64,000 bases of DNA from Kitagawia praeruptora (Eukaryota; Streptophyta; Magnoliopsida; Apiales; Apiaceae). A program made the translations under genes and the position numbers. Shown piece by piece: positions 22,843 to 33,200 of the stretch. The DNA lies in assembly GCA_037693485.1 (NCBI GenBank), contig CM075353.1, positions 107,094,501 through 107,158,500 of the forward strand, given 5' to 3'. Within the stretch, counting starts at the first letter, position 1, and every line of letters starts with the position of its first letter. Below the pieces are notes generated by a model. That model saw only the letters and a program-made list of their open reading frames with translations, searched no databases and was not told the origin of the DNA.

Positions 22843-23113
22843 TGTTAGATATTGATTCAAGAGATGATCAGGATCTGGGTATTACTGATCAGATACTGAT
22901 GCTGACGTCATCAGGAATACAACGTCAGTATTGGACTATCAGGATTAGAAGCTGGTCAGTATTTGATGAAGATTCTCATCAGACCAGAGATCAAGGAAGA
23001 TTGATATGTCGGTTCCTAATTTGTAGGGATGCAGCTATCATACAAGATATGCATTCAGAGATATATGTAATTGATTTAGAATATCTTGTAATTGATAGTG
23101 CAACTGTGTACAC

Positions 23114-23120
23114 TATATAA
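23114..23120 (+). promoter_or_regulatory. TATA box of the C 5' LTR
   Basis: CTATATAAACAC lies about 270 bp inside the LTR and 117 bp before the AATAAA signal, the usual spacing for a copia U3 promoter. Transcription should start near 23145. The copy in the right LTR is at 35777-35783. Confidence 0.7.
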
Positions 23121-23236
23121 ACACAGTTTAGGTTTTACATTATGTAATCGCTTACACGAGTTATATTGTAACCTAGCAGCTCTTAAGAACATAAGAATTT
23201 CTTAAGAGAGTTTTGTAACAGTTTTATATCAGAGTT

Positions 23237-23242
23237 AATAAA
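23237..23242 (+). terminator. Polyadenylation signal in the C LTR
   Basis: AATAAA downstream of the predicted start site, so the element's RNA can end in the R region of the 3' LTR (copy at 35900-35905). Confidence 0.55.
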
Positions 23243-23293
23243 GCTGTTATTGATTCATACTTGTGTTATTTTGTTTTAAGTCGAAAATCTTAT

Positions 23294-23325
23294 ACAATTG
23301 TATTCAACCCCCCTTCTACAATTGT
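23294..23325 (+). other. Conserved LTR hairpin (C copy)
   Basis: Two ACAATTGT arms flank the loop ATTCAACCCCCCTTCT, 16 nt before the LTR end and 18 nt before the primer site. Elements A and B have the same loop at the same place with different but still complementary arms. The right-LTR copy is at 35957-35988. Confidence 0.7.
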
Positions 23326-23343
23326 TATTTACTGGGCAACAAT

Positions 23344-23355
23344 TGGTATCAGAGC
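23344..23355 (+). other. Element C primer-binding site (tRNA-iMet type)
   Basis: TGGTATCAGAGC begins two bases after the 5' LTR and matches the complement of the 3' end of plant initiator tRNA-Met. It is standard for Ty1-copia. Confidence 0.9.
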
Positions 23356-23390
23356 ATAACTGATTAATTTAAATCAGAAACGATCTTAAG

Positions 23391-25706
23391 ATGTCGACAA
23401 GCAAGTATGAAAGCATTAAAATTCCAATTCTCAAGAAGACTGAGTATCCAACCTGGAAAGTGAAAATGTTGATGTATCTGGAAGCAACTGATCCTGACTA
23501 TCTTGACAGGATCAATGATGGACCATTTCTTCCAACAAAACTAGTTGCAAGAACAGAGACTGTTGCTGAACACTATGTCATTAAGGCAAAGAGTGAATGG
23601 ACGACAGAAGAAAAGGTTCAAGTACTCAAAGATGCAAAGGTAAAGAATATTTTGCATAACAGTCTTGATTATGTCATGTCTAACAGAGTAATAGCATGCA
23701 AGACTGCGAAGGAAATTTGGGATACTTTGGAAACTCAATGTCAAGGTACTGAATCTATCAAAAGAAACAGAAGGGCTCTGTTGATTCAGGAGTATGAGCA
23801 ATTCGATGCTAAATCTGATGAAAGCCTTACTGATATGTATGATAGATTCTTGAATTTACTGAACAATCTATCACTGGTTGGCAAAGAGTATGATCCAGAG
23901 GATTCGAATACCAAGTTTCTCAGAGCTTTAACTGAAGAGTGGGATACTCAAGCTTCAATCATAAGGCATCAATATGATTTGAAGAAGCTGTCTCTTGATG
24001 AAGTCTATGGGATGCTAAGAACTCATGATCTTGAGGTTCAACAGAGGAAGAACAAGAAAAATGTCAAAGCAAAATCTGTTGCTTTGAATGTTGAATCAAA
24101 ATCAAAGGGAAAAGCTGAGGAGGTTTATAACCGAAAGAGTAGAGTGGAAGAGTCAATTCCTGATGACTCATCATCAGATACTGATACTGAGTCTGATCCT
24201 GATACTGATGATGACTCTACTGATTCTGATATGATGGAAATGGTTGCTATGATAGTCAAGGGCTTCAAAAAGATGAAGTTCAGAAAGGCTAGGAAGCAAG
24301 GGAAATTCCAGAAGAAAACCTTCAATGCTGACAAAGACAGGTACAAGAAGAAAGAAGGCAAAAGCAGCAAGTTTGACAAGTCAAAAATCAGATGCTATAA
24401 CTGTGATGGAATGGGTCATTTTGCAACTGAGTGCAAGAAGACCAAAACCAAAGCTCTCATTTCTTCAAGCAAGGATTGGATGGACTCATCATCTGACTCT
24501 GAAGAGGAAAAAGTGAATTATGCTTTGATGGCTAAAACTGATAAGACTTCTGCTGGTGAAAATAAGGTATCTGAAGTTTTATTTGATTTTGATACTAATA
24601 ATGTTTCTGAGCTAAGATCTTTCTTAAAATCTCTGCATATTAGTTTTAGGAGTCAATCTCTTGAAAATACAAGAATAAAATCTGAAATGGCAGAGGTTGT
24701 TAAGAGAAATGATCATCTAGAAGCTGAGTTAATTTTCTTGCATGAAGTTCAAGCAGAATGTGATAATGCTAAACACATGAAACTTGAAACGGAGTTTAAA
24801 TGTAATGAACTTGAGAGGCAACTTAAAGATGCTAATGAAAAACTCAGAACCTGGACACATTCTAGTACAAAAACTCATGAAATTATTTCTGATAAAAACT
24901 GGAAAGAGTGTCTAGGGTATAAGCCAGAAAATGAGAAAAAGGACAAAGGAAAGGTTGTTTCATCTAACCCTGGAAGAGTTATAGTTGATGACTCAACAAA
25001 TCCAAAAACCTACAGATATGTTACAGACAGTACTAAAACCAAATTAAAACCAGTTAATTATGTGTATCCAGAAATTCCCAAATCTACTTCAGAAGAGGGA
25101 TCTACTTCTACACATCATTCTGAGTCTAGAACTGTCAAAAACAAGAATGTAGGTCTCTTGTCCAAGAAGCAATTAAGGGATAGAATCTGTGAGGTAACAG
25201 ATAGGAAGAGAGTTCCAACTGTCAAAAGGAACAGGAATGGTAAAGTTGGAATAAACAAGGAAAATAATTATAAGTATATTCCAAATGCACCAAGAAAAGC
25301 ATGCTTTAACTGTGGTAATTCTAATCATCTTGCTATTGATTGCAGGAGGAGTAAAAAGAAGCCAACTGTAGTTCCTAAGTCTGACATTAGGAATAAATTA
25401 GTATTCTATAAACCACAGAATCCTTGTTTCCATTGTGGCAGTAAATGGCATTCTATTTATACATGTGAAGAATACCATAATTTGTACTATAATTATTATG
25501 AGCCTTTGCCTAAGTTCAATAAAAGTGCAAATTTTGGAAAAACAAAGAACTTGAATACTAATCATGCATCTGTCAAGATAAAGACTAATTCTGATGGAGT
25601 TAATTCTGATGAAAATGTCTTTACAAGAAAATCTTCTACTAATAAAGATGTTAAATTGCATGAAAAGAGAACCCAACAAGTGTGGGTTCTTAAAAATTCT
25701 AACTGA
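23391..25706 (+). CDS. Element C gag polyprotein
   Basis: A 771-aa intact ORF with an ATG 35 bp after the primer site. The N-terminal capsid-type region (about 1-230; FPTWKVKM-like start, then ESLTDMYDRFLNLLNNL and LDEVYGMLRTHDLE) matches the copia gag/UBN2 family. An acidic Asp/Ser stretch follows at about 265-285. Three zinc knuckles are seen: CYNCDGMGHFATEC from residue 335, CFNCGNSNHLAIDC from 638 and CFHCGSKWHSIYTC from 679. A predicted coiled coil lies at about 430-500. The long gag with several knuckles is typical of Sireviruses. It ends in a TGA at 25704; pol is in another frame (see junction entry). Confidence 0.93.
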   Translation: MSTSKYESIKIPILKKTEYPTWKVKMLMYLEATDPDYLDRINDGPFLPTKLVARTETVAEHYVIKAKSEWTTEEKVQVLKDAKVKNILHNSLDYVMSNRVIACKTAKEIWDTLETQCQGTESIKRNRRALLIQEYEQFDAKSDESLTDMYDRFLNLLNNLSLVGKEYDPEDSNTKFLRALTEEWDTQASIIRHQYDLKKLSLDEVYGMLRTHDLEVQQRKNKKNVKAKSVALNVESKSKGKAEEVYNRKSRVEESIPDDSSSDTDTESDPDTDDDSTDSDMMEMVAMIVKGFKKMKFRKARKQGKFQKKTFNADKDRYKKKEGKSSKFDKSKIRCYNCDGMGHFATECKKTKTKALISSSKDWMDSSSDSEEEKVNYALMAKTDKTSAGENKVSEVLFDFDTNNVSELRSFLKSLHISFRSQSLENTRIKSEMAEVVKRNDHLEAELIFLHEVQAECDNAKHMKLETEFKCNELERQLKDANEKLRTWTHSSTKTHEIISDKNWKECLGYKPENEKKDKGKVVSSNPGRVIVDDSTNPKTYRYVTDSTKTKLKPVNYVYPEIPKSTSEEGSTSTHHSESRTVKNKNVGLLSKKQLRDRICEVTDRKRVPTVKRNRNGKVGINKENNYKYIPNAPRKACFNCGNSNHLAIDCRRSKKKPTVVPKSDIRNKLVFYKPQNPCFHCGSKWHSIYTCEEYHNLYYNYYEPLPKFNKSANFGKTKNLNTNHASVKIKTNSDGVNSDENVFTRKSSTNKDVKLHEKRTQQVWVLKNSN

Positions 25707-25732
25707 GTTCTTTGTGATTCTGATTGCAGGGT
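25683..25732 (+). other. Element C gag-pol junction, intron-like
   Basis: A TGG codon near the end of gag is followed by GTTCTT. After the gag stop comes a T-rich stretch ending in TTGCAG, then the first pol codon GGT at 25730. From TGG to GGT the gap is 44 nt and phase 0. A and B show the same layout with 38 and 35 nt. The gap is shorter than normal plant introns, so the mechanism is unclear. Confidence 0.5.
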
Positions 25733-28700
25733 AAAAAGAAAAATGTGTTAGTCATGGATAGTGGATGCTCGGTGCACATGACTGGAGACAAAACCTTGCT
25801 ATCAGAATTTGAGGAAAAGGCTGGCCCAACTGTGTCTTATGGAGATGGCAACATTGGACAAACTTTGGGATATGGCAGCATTGTAATTGGAAATGTCATC
25901 ATTGAGAAAGTAGCTCTGGTGAAAGGACTAAAGCACAATCTGTTGAGTGTTAGTCAGATCACGGACAGAGGTTATCGTGTCAACTTTAATGATACTCATT
26001 TTGAAGTTATTAGCAAATCTTCAGGAAAGATTGCATTAACAGGTCAAAGACATGGTAACATTTATGAAGCCAACATTCATACTAATACTGAAAATCCAAC
26101 TACATGCCTCATCAGTAAAGCATCTGTAGATGAAAGTTGGAATTGGCATAAGAAGCTTTCTCATCTCAACTTCAACAATATAAATGAGTTGGTTAAGAAA
26201 GACTTGGTGAGAGGATTACCAAAGGTTCTATATACTCCTGATGGACTCTGTGATGCTTGTCAGAAGGCTAAACAGAGAAGGACATCATTCAAGAGTAAAT
26301 CTGAATCCTCAATTGATGAACCATATCACATGCTACACCTCGACTTGTTTGGACCAGTGAATATTATGTCCATCAGTAAGAAAAGGTATACTCTAGTCAT
26401 TGTTGATGAATATACTAGATTTACATGGGTTCATTTTCTTCACAGAAAAGATGAAACTGCTGAAATACTACTGGACCATGTTAGACTTATTGAAACTGGC
26501 ACGGAATACAAAGTCAAGATTCTGAGAAGTGATAATGGGACTGAATTCAAGAATTCAGCAATGGAAGAGTTCTGCAAATACAAAGGAATAGTTCAACAAT
26601 TCTCTGCTCCTGGCACTCCTCAGCAAAATGGAGTAGTTGAAAGAAAGAACAGAACTCTTATCGAAGCTGGCAGAACTATGTTGGAAGAAGCTAAACTACC
26701 TACATATTTCTGGGCAGAAGCAGTCAACACAGCTTGTTACACTCAAAATATTACAGTAATCAACAGACATGGTGTAACTCCTTATCAGATGATTAAGGAA
26801 AAGAAGCCAAGTTTGAAGCATCTACATGTGTTTGGCTGCAAGTGCTTTGTTCTAAGACCTCATCCAGAACAGCTAGGAAAATTTGAGACAAAAGCTGATG
26901 AGGCCATCTTTATTGGCTATCCAACAACAAGAGCCTTTAAAGTCTACAATCTAAGAACAAAGACAGTCATGGAGTCTATTAATGTATCTTTTGATGATAG
27001 AAAGCTAACAGGAATAAAAGAAGACTCTCATGACAGTTTGACTTTTGCAAATGAAGCTACCAACAATCCTGATGAAGTCACGTCAGATACTGATATTCCG
27101 TCAGATCCTGACGATCGATCAATTCCTGATCAAACACATGTTACTGATGATGACTCAAATAATGCAAATGTTGAGGGGGAGCAAGAGCGAGACATCACTA
27201 GTGCCGATACAACTCAAACATCAAGTAGAGATTCATCAGAAACAGACTCAAGTGACAATCAAGATAGTATATCAGAAAGAGATAGCACTATCTCAGGGGG
27301 AGCTTCTAGCAACTCTAGTTCTTTTGAAGAAAACACCAATCCAGGGGGAGCATCCAGTTCAAGAAATGACTTACCATCAGCAAGGAAAAGGACAAAAAGT
27401 CATACTCCTGATTTAATCATTGGGAATCCTGAAGCAGGTGTTAAGACAAGAAGTGCAACTCAAAATGAATGTTTATATAATAACTTTCTGTCAAAGGAGG
27501 AGCCCAAGAAAGTTGAAGATGCACTTAAGGATGCTGATTGGGTGACAGCTATGCAAGAAGAACTGAATGAGTTTGAAAGAAATGAAGTCTGGAAACTTGT
27601 ACCAAGACCCAAAGGAAGGTCTATTGTAGGTACAAAGTGGGTATTCAGAAACAAGACTGATTCAGATGGCACGATTGTGAGAAATAAAGCAAGACTAGTA
27701 GCAAAGGGGTATTCTCAACAGGAAGGAATAGATTATGATGAGACTTTTGCTCCTGTTGCAAGATTGGAGGCCATCAGAATTTTTCTGGCATATGCAGCCC
27801 ACAAGAAATTCAAAGTATTCCAGATGGATGTAAAAAGTGCATTTCTCAATGGAGAACTGGAAGAGGAGGTATATGTTGAACAACCTCCTGGATTTATTGA
27901 TCCCAAACATCCAGATCATGTCTATAGACTGGATAAAGCACTTTATGGACTAAAGCAAGCTCCAAGAGCCTGGTATGAAACCCTAGCTCAATTCTTACTG
28001 GAAAGTGGATTCAACAGAGGTACAATTGATAAAACCTTGTTTTATTTGAATCATGGTAAGGATTTGCTGTTAGTTCAAATATATGTTGATGATATCATTT
28101 TTGGGTCAACTAATACTAAGCTGTGTGAGAAGTTTTCAAAGCTAATGCAGTCGAGATATCAAATGAGCATGATGGGTGAAATGAGCTATTTCTTAGGTCT
28201 TCAAGTTAAACAGACTGATGAAGGGATTTTTATCAATCAGTCAAAATACACAAAGAATTTACTAAAAAGGTTTAACATGCAAGACAGCTCTACAGCTTCA
28301 ACTCCTATAGCTACAGCTACAAAGCTTGATCCTGATCAAGGAACTGAAGTAGATGTAACCAACTATAGAGGAATGATTGGCTCACTCTTATATCTAACTG
28401 CTAGCAGACCAGATATCATGTATGTAACCTGTCTATGTGCAAGATTTCAAGCAAATCCTAAAGAACCACATCTCATTGCAGTAAAAAGGATTTTCAGATA
28501 TCTAAAGGGTACATCTTCTCTTGGCCTTTGGTATGCCAGAGAATCAGACTTTAGTTTATGTGGCTATTCAGATGCTGATTTTGCTGGATGCAAAATAGAC
28601 AGGAAAAGTACTTCAGGCAGTTGTCAATTTCTTGGAGGAAGACTAGTTTCTTGGTTCAGTAAGAAGCAAAAGTCTATCTCCACATCAACTGCAGAAGCTG

Positions 28701-29029
28701 AGTACATTGCTGCTGGAAGCTGTTGTGCTCAGATCATGTGGATGAGAAATCAGCTAATGGACTATGGTTTGTCATTTTCAAAAATACCTATTTATTGTGA
28801 TAACCAAAGTGCTATTGCTATGACAGGAAATCCAGTTCAACATTCTCTTACAAAGCACATCAGCATCAGGTATCACTTCATAAGAGAACAAGTACTGGAA
28901 GGAACAATTGAACTTCATTTTGTTCCTACTGATCAACAGTTAGCTGATATATTCACCAAGCCACTACCTGAGGCTACTTTTACAAAGTTGGTGAATGAAC
29001 TTGGAATGGTAAACTATGGCAGTTCCTGA
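25724..29029 (+). CDS. Element C pol polyprotein (PR-INT-RT-RH)
   Basis: An open frame of 1,101 codons in the Ty1-copia domain order. Protease: VMDSGCSVHMTGD with D12. GAG-pre-integrase zinc finger: ESWNWHKKLSHLNF and LCDACQKAKQRR. Integrase catalytic residues fall at D207, D270 and E306, fitting DDE with 35 residues between the last two. RT: EVWKLVPRPKGRSIVGTKW, MDVKSAFLNGELEEEVYVEQ and YVDD at 787-790. RNase H: STAEAEYIAAG and CDNQSAIAM. No stop or frameshift; all catalytic motifs are present. An acidic linker at about 450-560 is encoded partly by repeated GGGGGAGC runs. There is no ATG near the frame start, so pol must be reached from gag. Confidence 0.93.
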   Translation: MQGKKKNVLVMDSGCSVHMTGDKTLLSEFEEKAGPTVSYGDGNIGQTLGYGSIVIGNVIIEKVALVKGLKHNLLSVSQITDRGYRVNFNDTHFEVISKSSGKIALTGQRHGNIYEANIHTNTENPTTCLISKASVDESWNWHKKLSHLNFNNINELVKKDLVRGLPKVLYTPDGLCDACQKAKQRRTSFKSKSESSIDEPYHMLHLDLFGPVNIMSISKKRYTLVIVDEYTRFTWVHFLHRKDETAEILLDHVRLIETGTEYKVKILRSDNGTEFKNSAMEEFCKYKGIVQQFSAPGTPQQNGVVERKNRTLIEAGRTMLEEAKLPTYFWAEAVNTACYTQNITVINRHGVTPYQMIKEKKPSLKHLHVFGCKCFVLRPHPEQLGKFETKADEAIFIGYPTTRAFKVYNLRTKTVMESINVSFDDRKLTGIKEDSHDSLTFANEATNNPDEVTSDTDIPSDPDDRSIPDQTHVTDDDSNNANVEGEQERDITSADTTQTSSRDSSETDSSDNQDSISERDSTISGGASSNSSSFEENTNPGGASSSRNDLPSARKRTKSHTPDLIIGNPEAGVKTRSATQNECLYNNFLSKEEPKKVEDALKDADWVTAMQEELNEFERNEVWKLVPRPKGRSIVGTKWVFRNKTDSDGTIVRNKARLVAKGYSQQEGIDYDETFAPVARLEAIRIFLAYAAHKKFKVFQMDVKSAFLNGELEEEVYVEQPPGFIDPKHPDHVYRLDKALYGLKQAPRAWYETLAQFLLESGFNRGTIDKTLFYLNHGKDLLLVQIYVDDIIFGSTNTKLCEKFSKLMQSRYQMSMMGEMSYFLGLQVKQTDEGIFINQSKYTKNLLKRFNMQDSSTASTPIATATKLDPDQGTEVDVTNYRGMIGSLLYLTASRPDIMYVTCLCARFQANPKEPHLIAVKRIFRYLKGTSSLGLWYARESDFSLCGYSDADFAGCKIDRKSTSGSCQFLGGRLVSWFSKKQKSISTSTAEAEYIAAGSCCAQIMWMRNQLMDYGLSFSKIPIYCDNQSAIAMTGNPVQHSLTKHISIRYHFIREQVLEGTIELHFVPTDQQLADIFTKPLPEATFTKLVNELGMVNYGSS

Positions 29030-29486
29030 GAGAAAGAAGTCATCAGATACTGACGACTTGCAAATACTGATGGAAAGTCAATCCTGACAATGGTCAACGT
29101 CGAATCCTGATGCAACGATTCGATAATCAGTATTTTGTCAGAATCTAACTGTCTTCATTTTATCTCACTTTCCTGATTCAAGCTATGATTAATGTTATTG
29201 AATTCCTGATAATGTGATCACTTTAATTAGTCCTCATATTTATTTTCAGATAACATGTTAAATCAGGAAAAACATTGAATAGAATAGAACAACTAGATTT
29301 TTCATTGATAATAAGAAAGAGTTTACATTCAAAGATTACATCTTTTGTGTTCTCTATCTACTAATCTATTCAACAGGAAATAGAGACCAATCCACTCCAT
29401 TGTTAATAGTCATCCCAGATCCCATCTTTGCCACTTTGTTTGGGTGGAAGTTGACAGGGATAAGGTTATTTTTGCTGACATATTCA
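29030..29486 (+). other. Element C region after pol
   Basis: Many CCTGA(T/C) and ATACTGA motifs occur just after the pol stop (29040-29130), as in the equivalent region of A (45840-45960). The tail of the antisense ORF may extend to 29366 through a frame change: an overlapping minus-strand frame at 29366-29563 stays open. Confidence 0.4.
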
Positions 29487-29744
29487 TTAACAATGGTTGA
29501 TGGAGTTGGATGAGGATGCCTTAGATGAAAGCCATACGAATGCTGTTTGGAGGGCAGCATCAATGTCGATCACTTTTGCAGGTTTTTCCTTCTCGATTTC
29601 TTCGAGACCTGCATCCATCTGCAACCAGAGAGTCTCCAGTTGTCTTTCCCAGTCGAAAGCATCAAACTCTTCACGAGTATAACTAAATATATCTCTTTTC
29701 TCTAAGAGATGGAGGTTTTTCTCAATGATGGTAAGGTTCGACAT
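29487..29744 (-). CDS. Element C antisense ORF (hypothetical)
   Basis: An 85-aa ORF opposite to the element's sense, between pol and ORF3. It starts at an ATG at 29744 preceded by an A-rich leader (TTTTAACA). On the minus strand a TATA-like CTATTTAAT lies about 100 bp upstream. The product is acidic with likely helices (REEFDAFDWERQLETLW, then MDAGLEEIEKEKPAKVIDID). I recognise no family. Element A carries an antisense ORF at the same place (45248-45517), which argues against chance, although the two proteins are at best weakly similar. Its start diverges from ORF3, about 520 bp apart. Confidence 0.45.
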   Translation of the reverse strand: MSNLTIIEKNLHLLEKRDIFSYTREEFDAFDWERQLETLWLQMDAGLEEIEKEKPAKVIDIDAALQTAFVWLSSKASSSNSINHC

Positions 29745-30266
29745 TGTTAAAATTTTTGATGAGAAGGGTTTTTCTGATTTTTCTTACAGGAAAGAATGAA
29801 GCGTTATAGAAGTAAGTGGACAAGTTTCTAAGATTAAATAGAGAAGGGTGAAACGAGAATATGAAACGATTCATATTATTGGTGCAAGTACCAGGTATTA
29901 TTCGATTGTGATGTTTTAAATTTCTTTATTTAAAACAAAATTACCATGTTTTATTTTGGTCACAATTTTATTTTCCGAATAATGAGTAGCGCGTGTGCTC
30001 ACTCGTTGCTTACATACAGTTATAGATGTAAGTCATGACGCGTGTAATCCTCACCACTCTCTCACGTAATTTGGTCCATTACTTTAGCATAAACGAATGA
30101 TTTACTGACACCTGTTTTTGAGAAGTTACAAGTATTGTCTAAAATCAATTTAGTTTACTAATTGATTTATTTTTCTCAAACTATCAGTAAAGCATCGTCT
30201 CTCTTTGTCTTTGCACTCTCAAACCCTAATTTCAAAATTAACACATCTTTTGTGTTTGAAATTCCA
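29745..30266. promoter_or_regulatory. Divergent intergenic region in C, candidate two-way promoter
   Basis: About 520 bp separate the antisense ORF start (29744) from the first ATG of ORF3 (30267). It holds a TATA-like box for the antisense side near 29845 and a CTGACACCTGT motif near 30106. The same motif occurs on the ORF3 side of the matching region in A (about 44774-44784, reverse complement). No experimental support. Confidence 0.35.
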
Positions 30267-33200
30267 ATGGAGAACTTATTCATGAACAGCAAGGTGGTAA
30301 TCAATGGAGTTACTTTTAATACCAATAACTTCACTGCAGTTCTAGATCATCAGGACTTGCCTAGTGATTTCCACATTATTCAGGACTTTTTAGCCTCAAG
30401 CCCAATCAATTATGCACTAACCCAACCTGCCAAGATATCTTTTAAGTCTGTTATGCAGGTTTGGAACACAAGTGTTTTTGGGAAAGGTCTTCCATCAGAA
30501 AATCCTCAGATGAGCTTTGAATATGACAATGTTACATACTATGTGACTCCTGAGATTGTCAGTGAAGCCCTACACTTACCATCAATAATTGGTAAGCCTG
30601 TATTCAAAGTTCCTGATGCAAAACTTCTTGAGTATGTTGTAAGCTTGGGTTACAATGGAACACCAAAGAAGTTTGGAGAGCTCTATAGGACAAAGCTCAA
30701 GAAGGAATGGAATTTCTTCTTTGACACTATCAGCAGATGTTTCTTGAATAAAGTGTCAAACTTTGATGCCTTACCCACAGGTTCATCCAAAATTGGGTAC
30801 TCTCTAATTCATGATCTCTCATTTGATTATGGTTCCTTTATACTAAAGGCATTAAGTGAAAGAAAAGCAGATAAATGTGGTTATGTTTGCTTTCTTAGAT
30901 TTTTTCAATTAATATTTTCTCACTTATGTCCTCATGCTGTTTTTGAGAATGATACAATTTTGCCTATATGTAAAATCTCAGAAAACAATATAAAGAGTCT
31001 AATCAATTCTGATAAGGCAAATAAGTTTGTGGGTACTCCATACATTCCTGATGAAGTATGGTCTCTTTTAAGAGAGAGAATGCCTATTCAATATGGCCCA
31101 GCAACTGGTGCTATGGAACAGGACCTTACACATCCTATTCCTGACACAAGCACACAACCTAAACACTTACCTAAACAGTTAACCACCTCTGGTGTCTCAC
31201 AAAAGGCATCAGTTGTAAAATCAAAGAAATCAGCTAGATCTGATGTGTCTGAGAGGCAATCAGGGTCAAAGGATTTCTCCACTCCAACTCACTCTCAAAT
31301 GAAGTCACAAGGGGGTGAACAAAGGGTTCTTGAAACATCTGGTTTGAATAAAGGAACAGGAGTGAAAAGGAAAGTTGATCAAGGAGCTATTTCTGATTCT
31401 GATGATGATACAATGCCTATATCAGTCTTGTTCAAAAAGAAGGAGATTGATGTTGTTGATACAAGAGAAGTGGCTGTCTCTGAAAAACCAAAGAAAAGAA
31501 GAAGATTAATCAGCAAAGGCAAATTTGTTGATCACACAAAATTTCTGAATCTTACTGATGCTACGGAAGGCAATCCTGATGTTGTTAATCAGGATGGATC
31601 ATCAGTTCCTGACGCTACTGCTAATCCTGACATCTCTACTCCAAATAATTCACCTATGAAGACTGTTGAGATTTCTGATTCTCCAGCATCTGAATCTCCA
31701 AAGAGAAGAATTATTGAGATGTCTGTCGATCAAGTAAATGCTATTGCTGCTCAGCTGGGTGTTAAACCTTCACCACTTGAAGTAAAAACTGCTGAAGCAA
31801 ATGTCTTTCACAGACAGAAGAAACAGAGGACTACTGTGTCATCTCTGAGCGGATCCAGCCCACAAGAACCTGAACTTCAAAGGAGTTCAGAAGCTATTGC
31901 AGATCCAGTCACACAAGAACCACCTACTCAAAGTGTAGGTGCAGACATTTCTGAAGGAATAGTCCCACAAGAACCATCTTCTCAAAGGGAAGATGAAGAC
32001 AAGAATATTCCTGCCCCACAAGAACCATCTTCTCAAAGTGAAGATGCTGGCAAACTCATATCAGCAGGGGAGTTTCCTGACAATACTCAAGGGGCTTCTG
32101 AAATTGAAATTGAACTTGCTAGAAGTCTGGCAGAAAAAGCTGCTCATGATTTGCACATTGCTGAATGTGATAGAGTGATTGCTGACACAGCATTTGAGGG
32201 AAGCACACAAGAACCTTTGACTCAATGTGTTGAAGAAGCTTCAAAACCTCAGGCTACACAAGAACCATCAGTAGCAAATACTGATGCAAGTCATGCTATA
32301 GTTGCAGTGATCAATCCTGATGAAAGTACTACTGATCTACTTATTCCATTGCTTATTGAGCCAATTTCAGCAAGGCCAATGGATTCTTTAACTACTTCAT
32401 CAGGTAACATCTCTTTCTCTACTTCATTTACTACTGATAGTATGATTACAGATAGACCTGATAAAAGGGATACCTCTATTTGTATGACTTCAGACCACTC
32501 TTCTCAGCCACCTCTTATTTCTTCACATTTAATGAGCCAGAACCTTTCTTGTGAGATTGAGAGTGAACATTTAGAGAAAAAGAAGAGTGATGAGAGGCAG
32601 TCTCCTGAACTGGCAAAAGGAGAGGTAGAAAAGAGTGAGAAGTTATTAACTTCTAGTGAGGTAGAAGTTGCTATTGAAAGTAACTTAGGTAACATTGTGA
32701 GAAGTGATGAGATCACTTTAAAAGAAAAGAGAGATTTAGGAAATGTTACTAATTTGTCTGCAGGTCATCAGGATTCACCAGCTGTATCCACTGGTGTTTT
32801 GAAAATGAAAGGTGTTATGCTTCCTGATGACAATATTGAAGATAAAATTCCTGAGGCTGGTGGTGGCTCAGATGATGATGATGATGATCATGCTGATCTT
32901 GAAACAAAGCAAATGCAGGCAGCTATAAAAGCAAGTCTCCAATCTACTTATGGGTCTTCAAGTAGATACATGCAGTCAATGACTCAAGAAGAATTCAGAG
33001 GGGAGTATAGTTCACTTCTTCCTCCTGGTACTCGAGCTGCAAGGGGACATGAATGGGATACAGAATGGAATGAACCGACTGCTGAGATGAATTTTCAAAA
33101 TGCGCTTTTTCATTCTGGTCATATTGCTACTCGGATGCCGACACCTGAACTTAAGGCTCTTCTCAAAACCAATGCTCCTCTAGAAAAGGGATTGAAGAGT

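Larger units (their letters stand above)
22843..23341 (+). repeat. Element C 5' LTR
   Basis: A 499-bp LTR starting TGTTAGATATTG and ending GGGCAACA. A palindromic bZIP-type TGACGTCA lies at 22903-22910, TATATAA at 23114-23120, an AATAAA polyadenylation signal at 23237-23242, and the conserved hairpin at 23294-23325. U3 therefore spans roughly the first 300 bp. The small ORF inside it is spurious. Confidence 0.95.

Noticed and set aside
22842..23120. 92-codon ORF repeated at 35505-35783
   Set aside because: It lies wholly inside the two LTRs of element C and shows no domain; it is a chance frame in U3.
25680..25760. Simple -1 ribosomal frameshift to make gag-pol in C and A
   Set aside because: The pol frame has a stop (25721-25723 in C; 49403-49405 in A) before the first pol codon, so slipping upstream of the gag stop would not reach pol.
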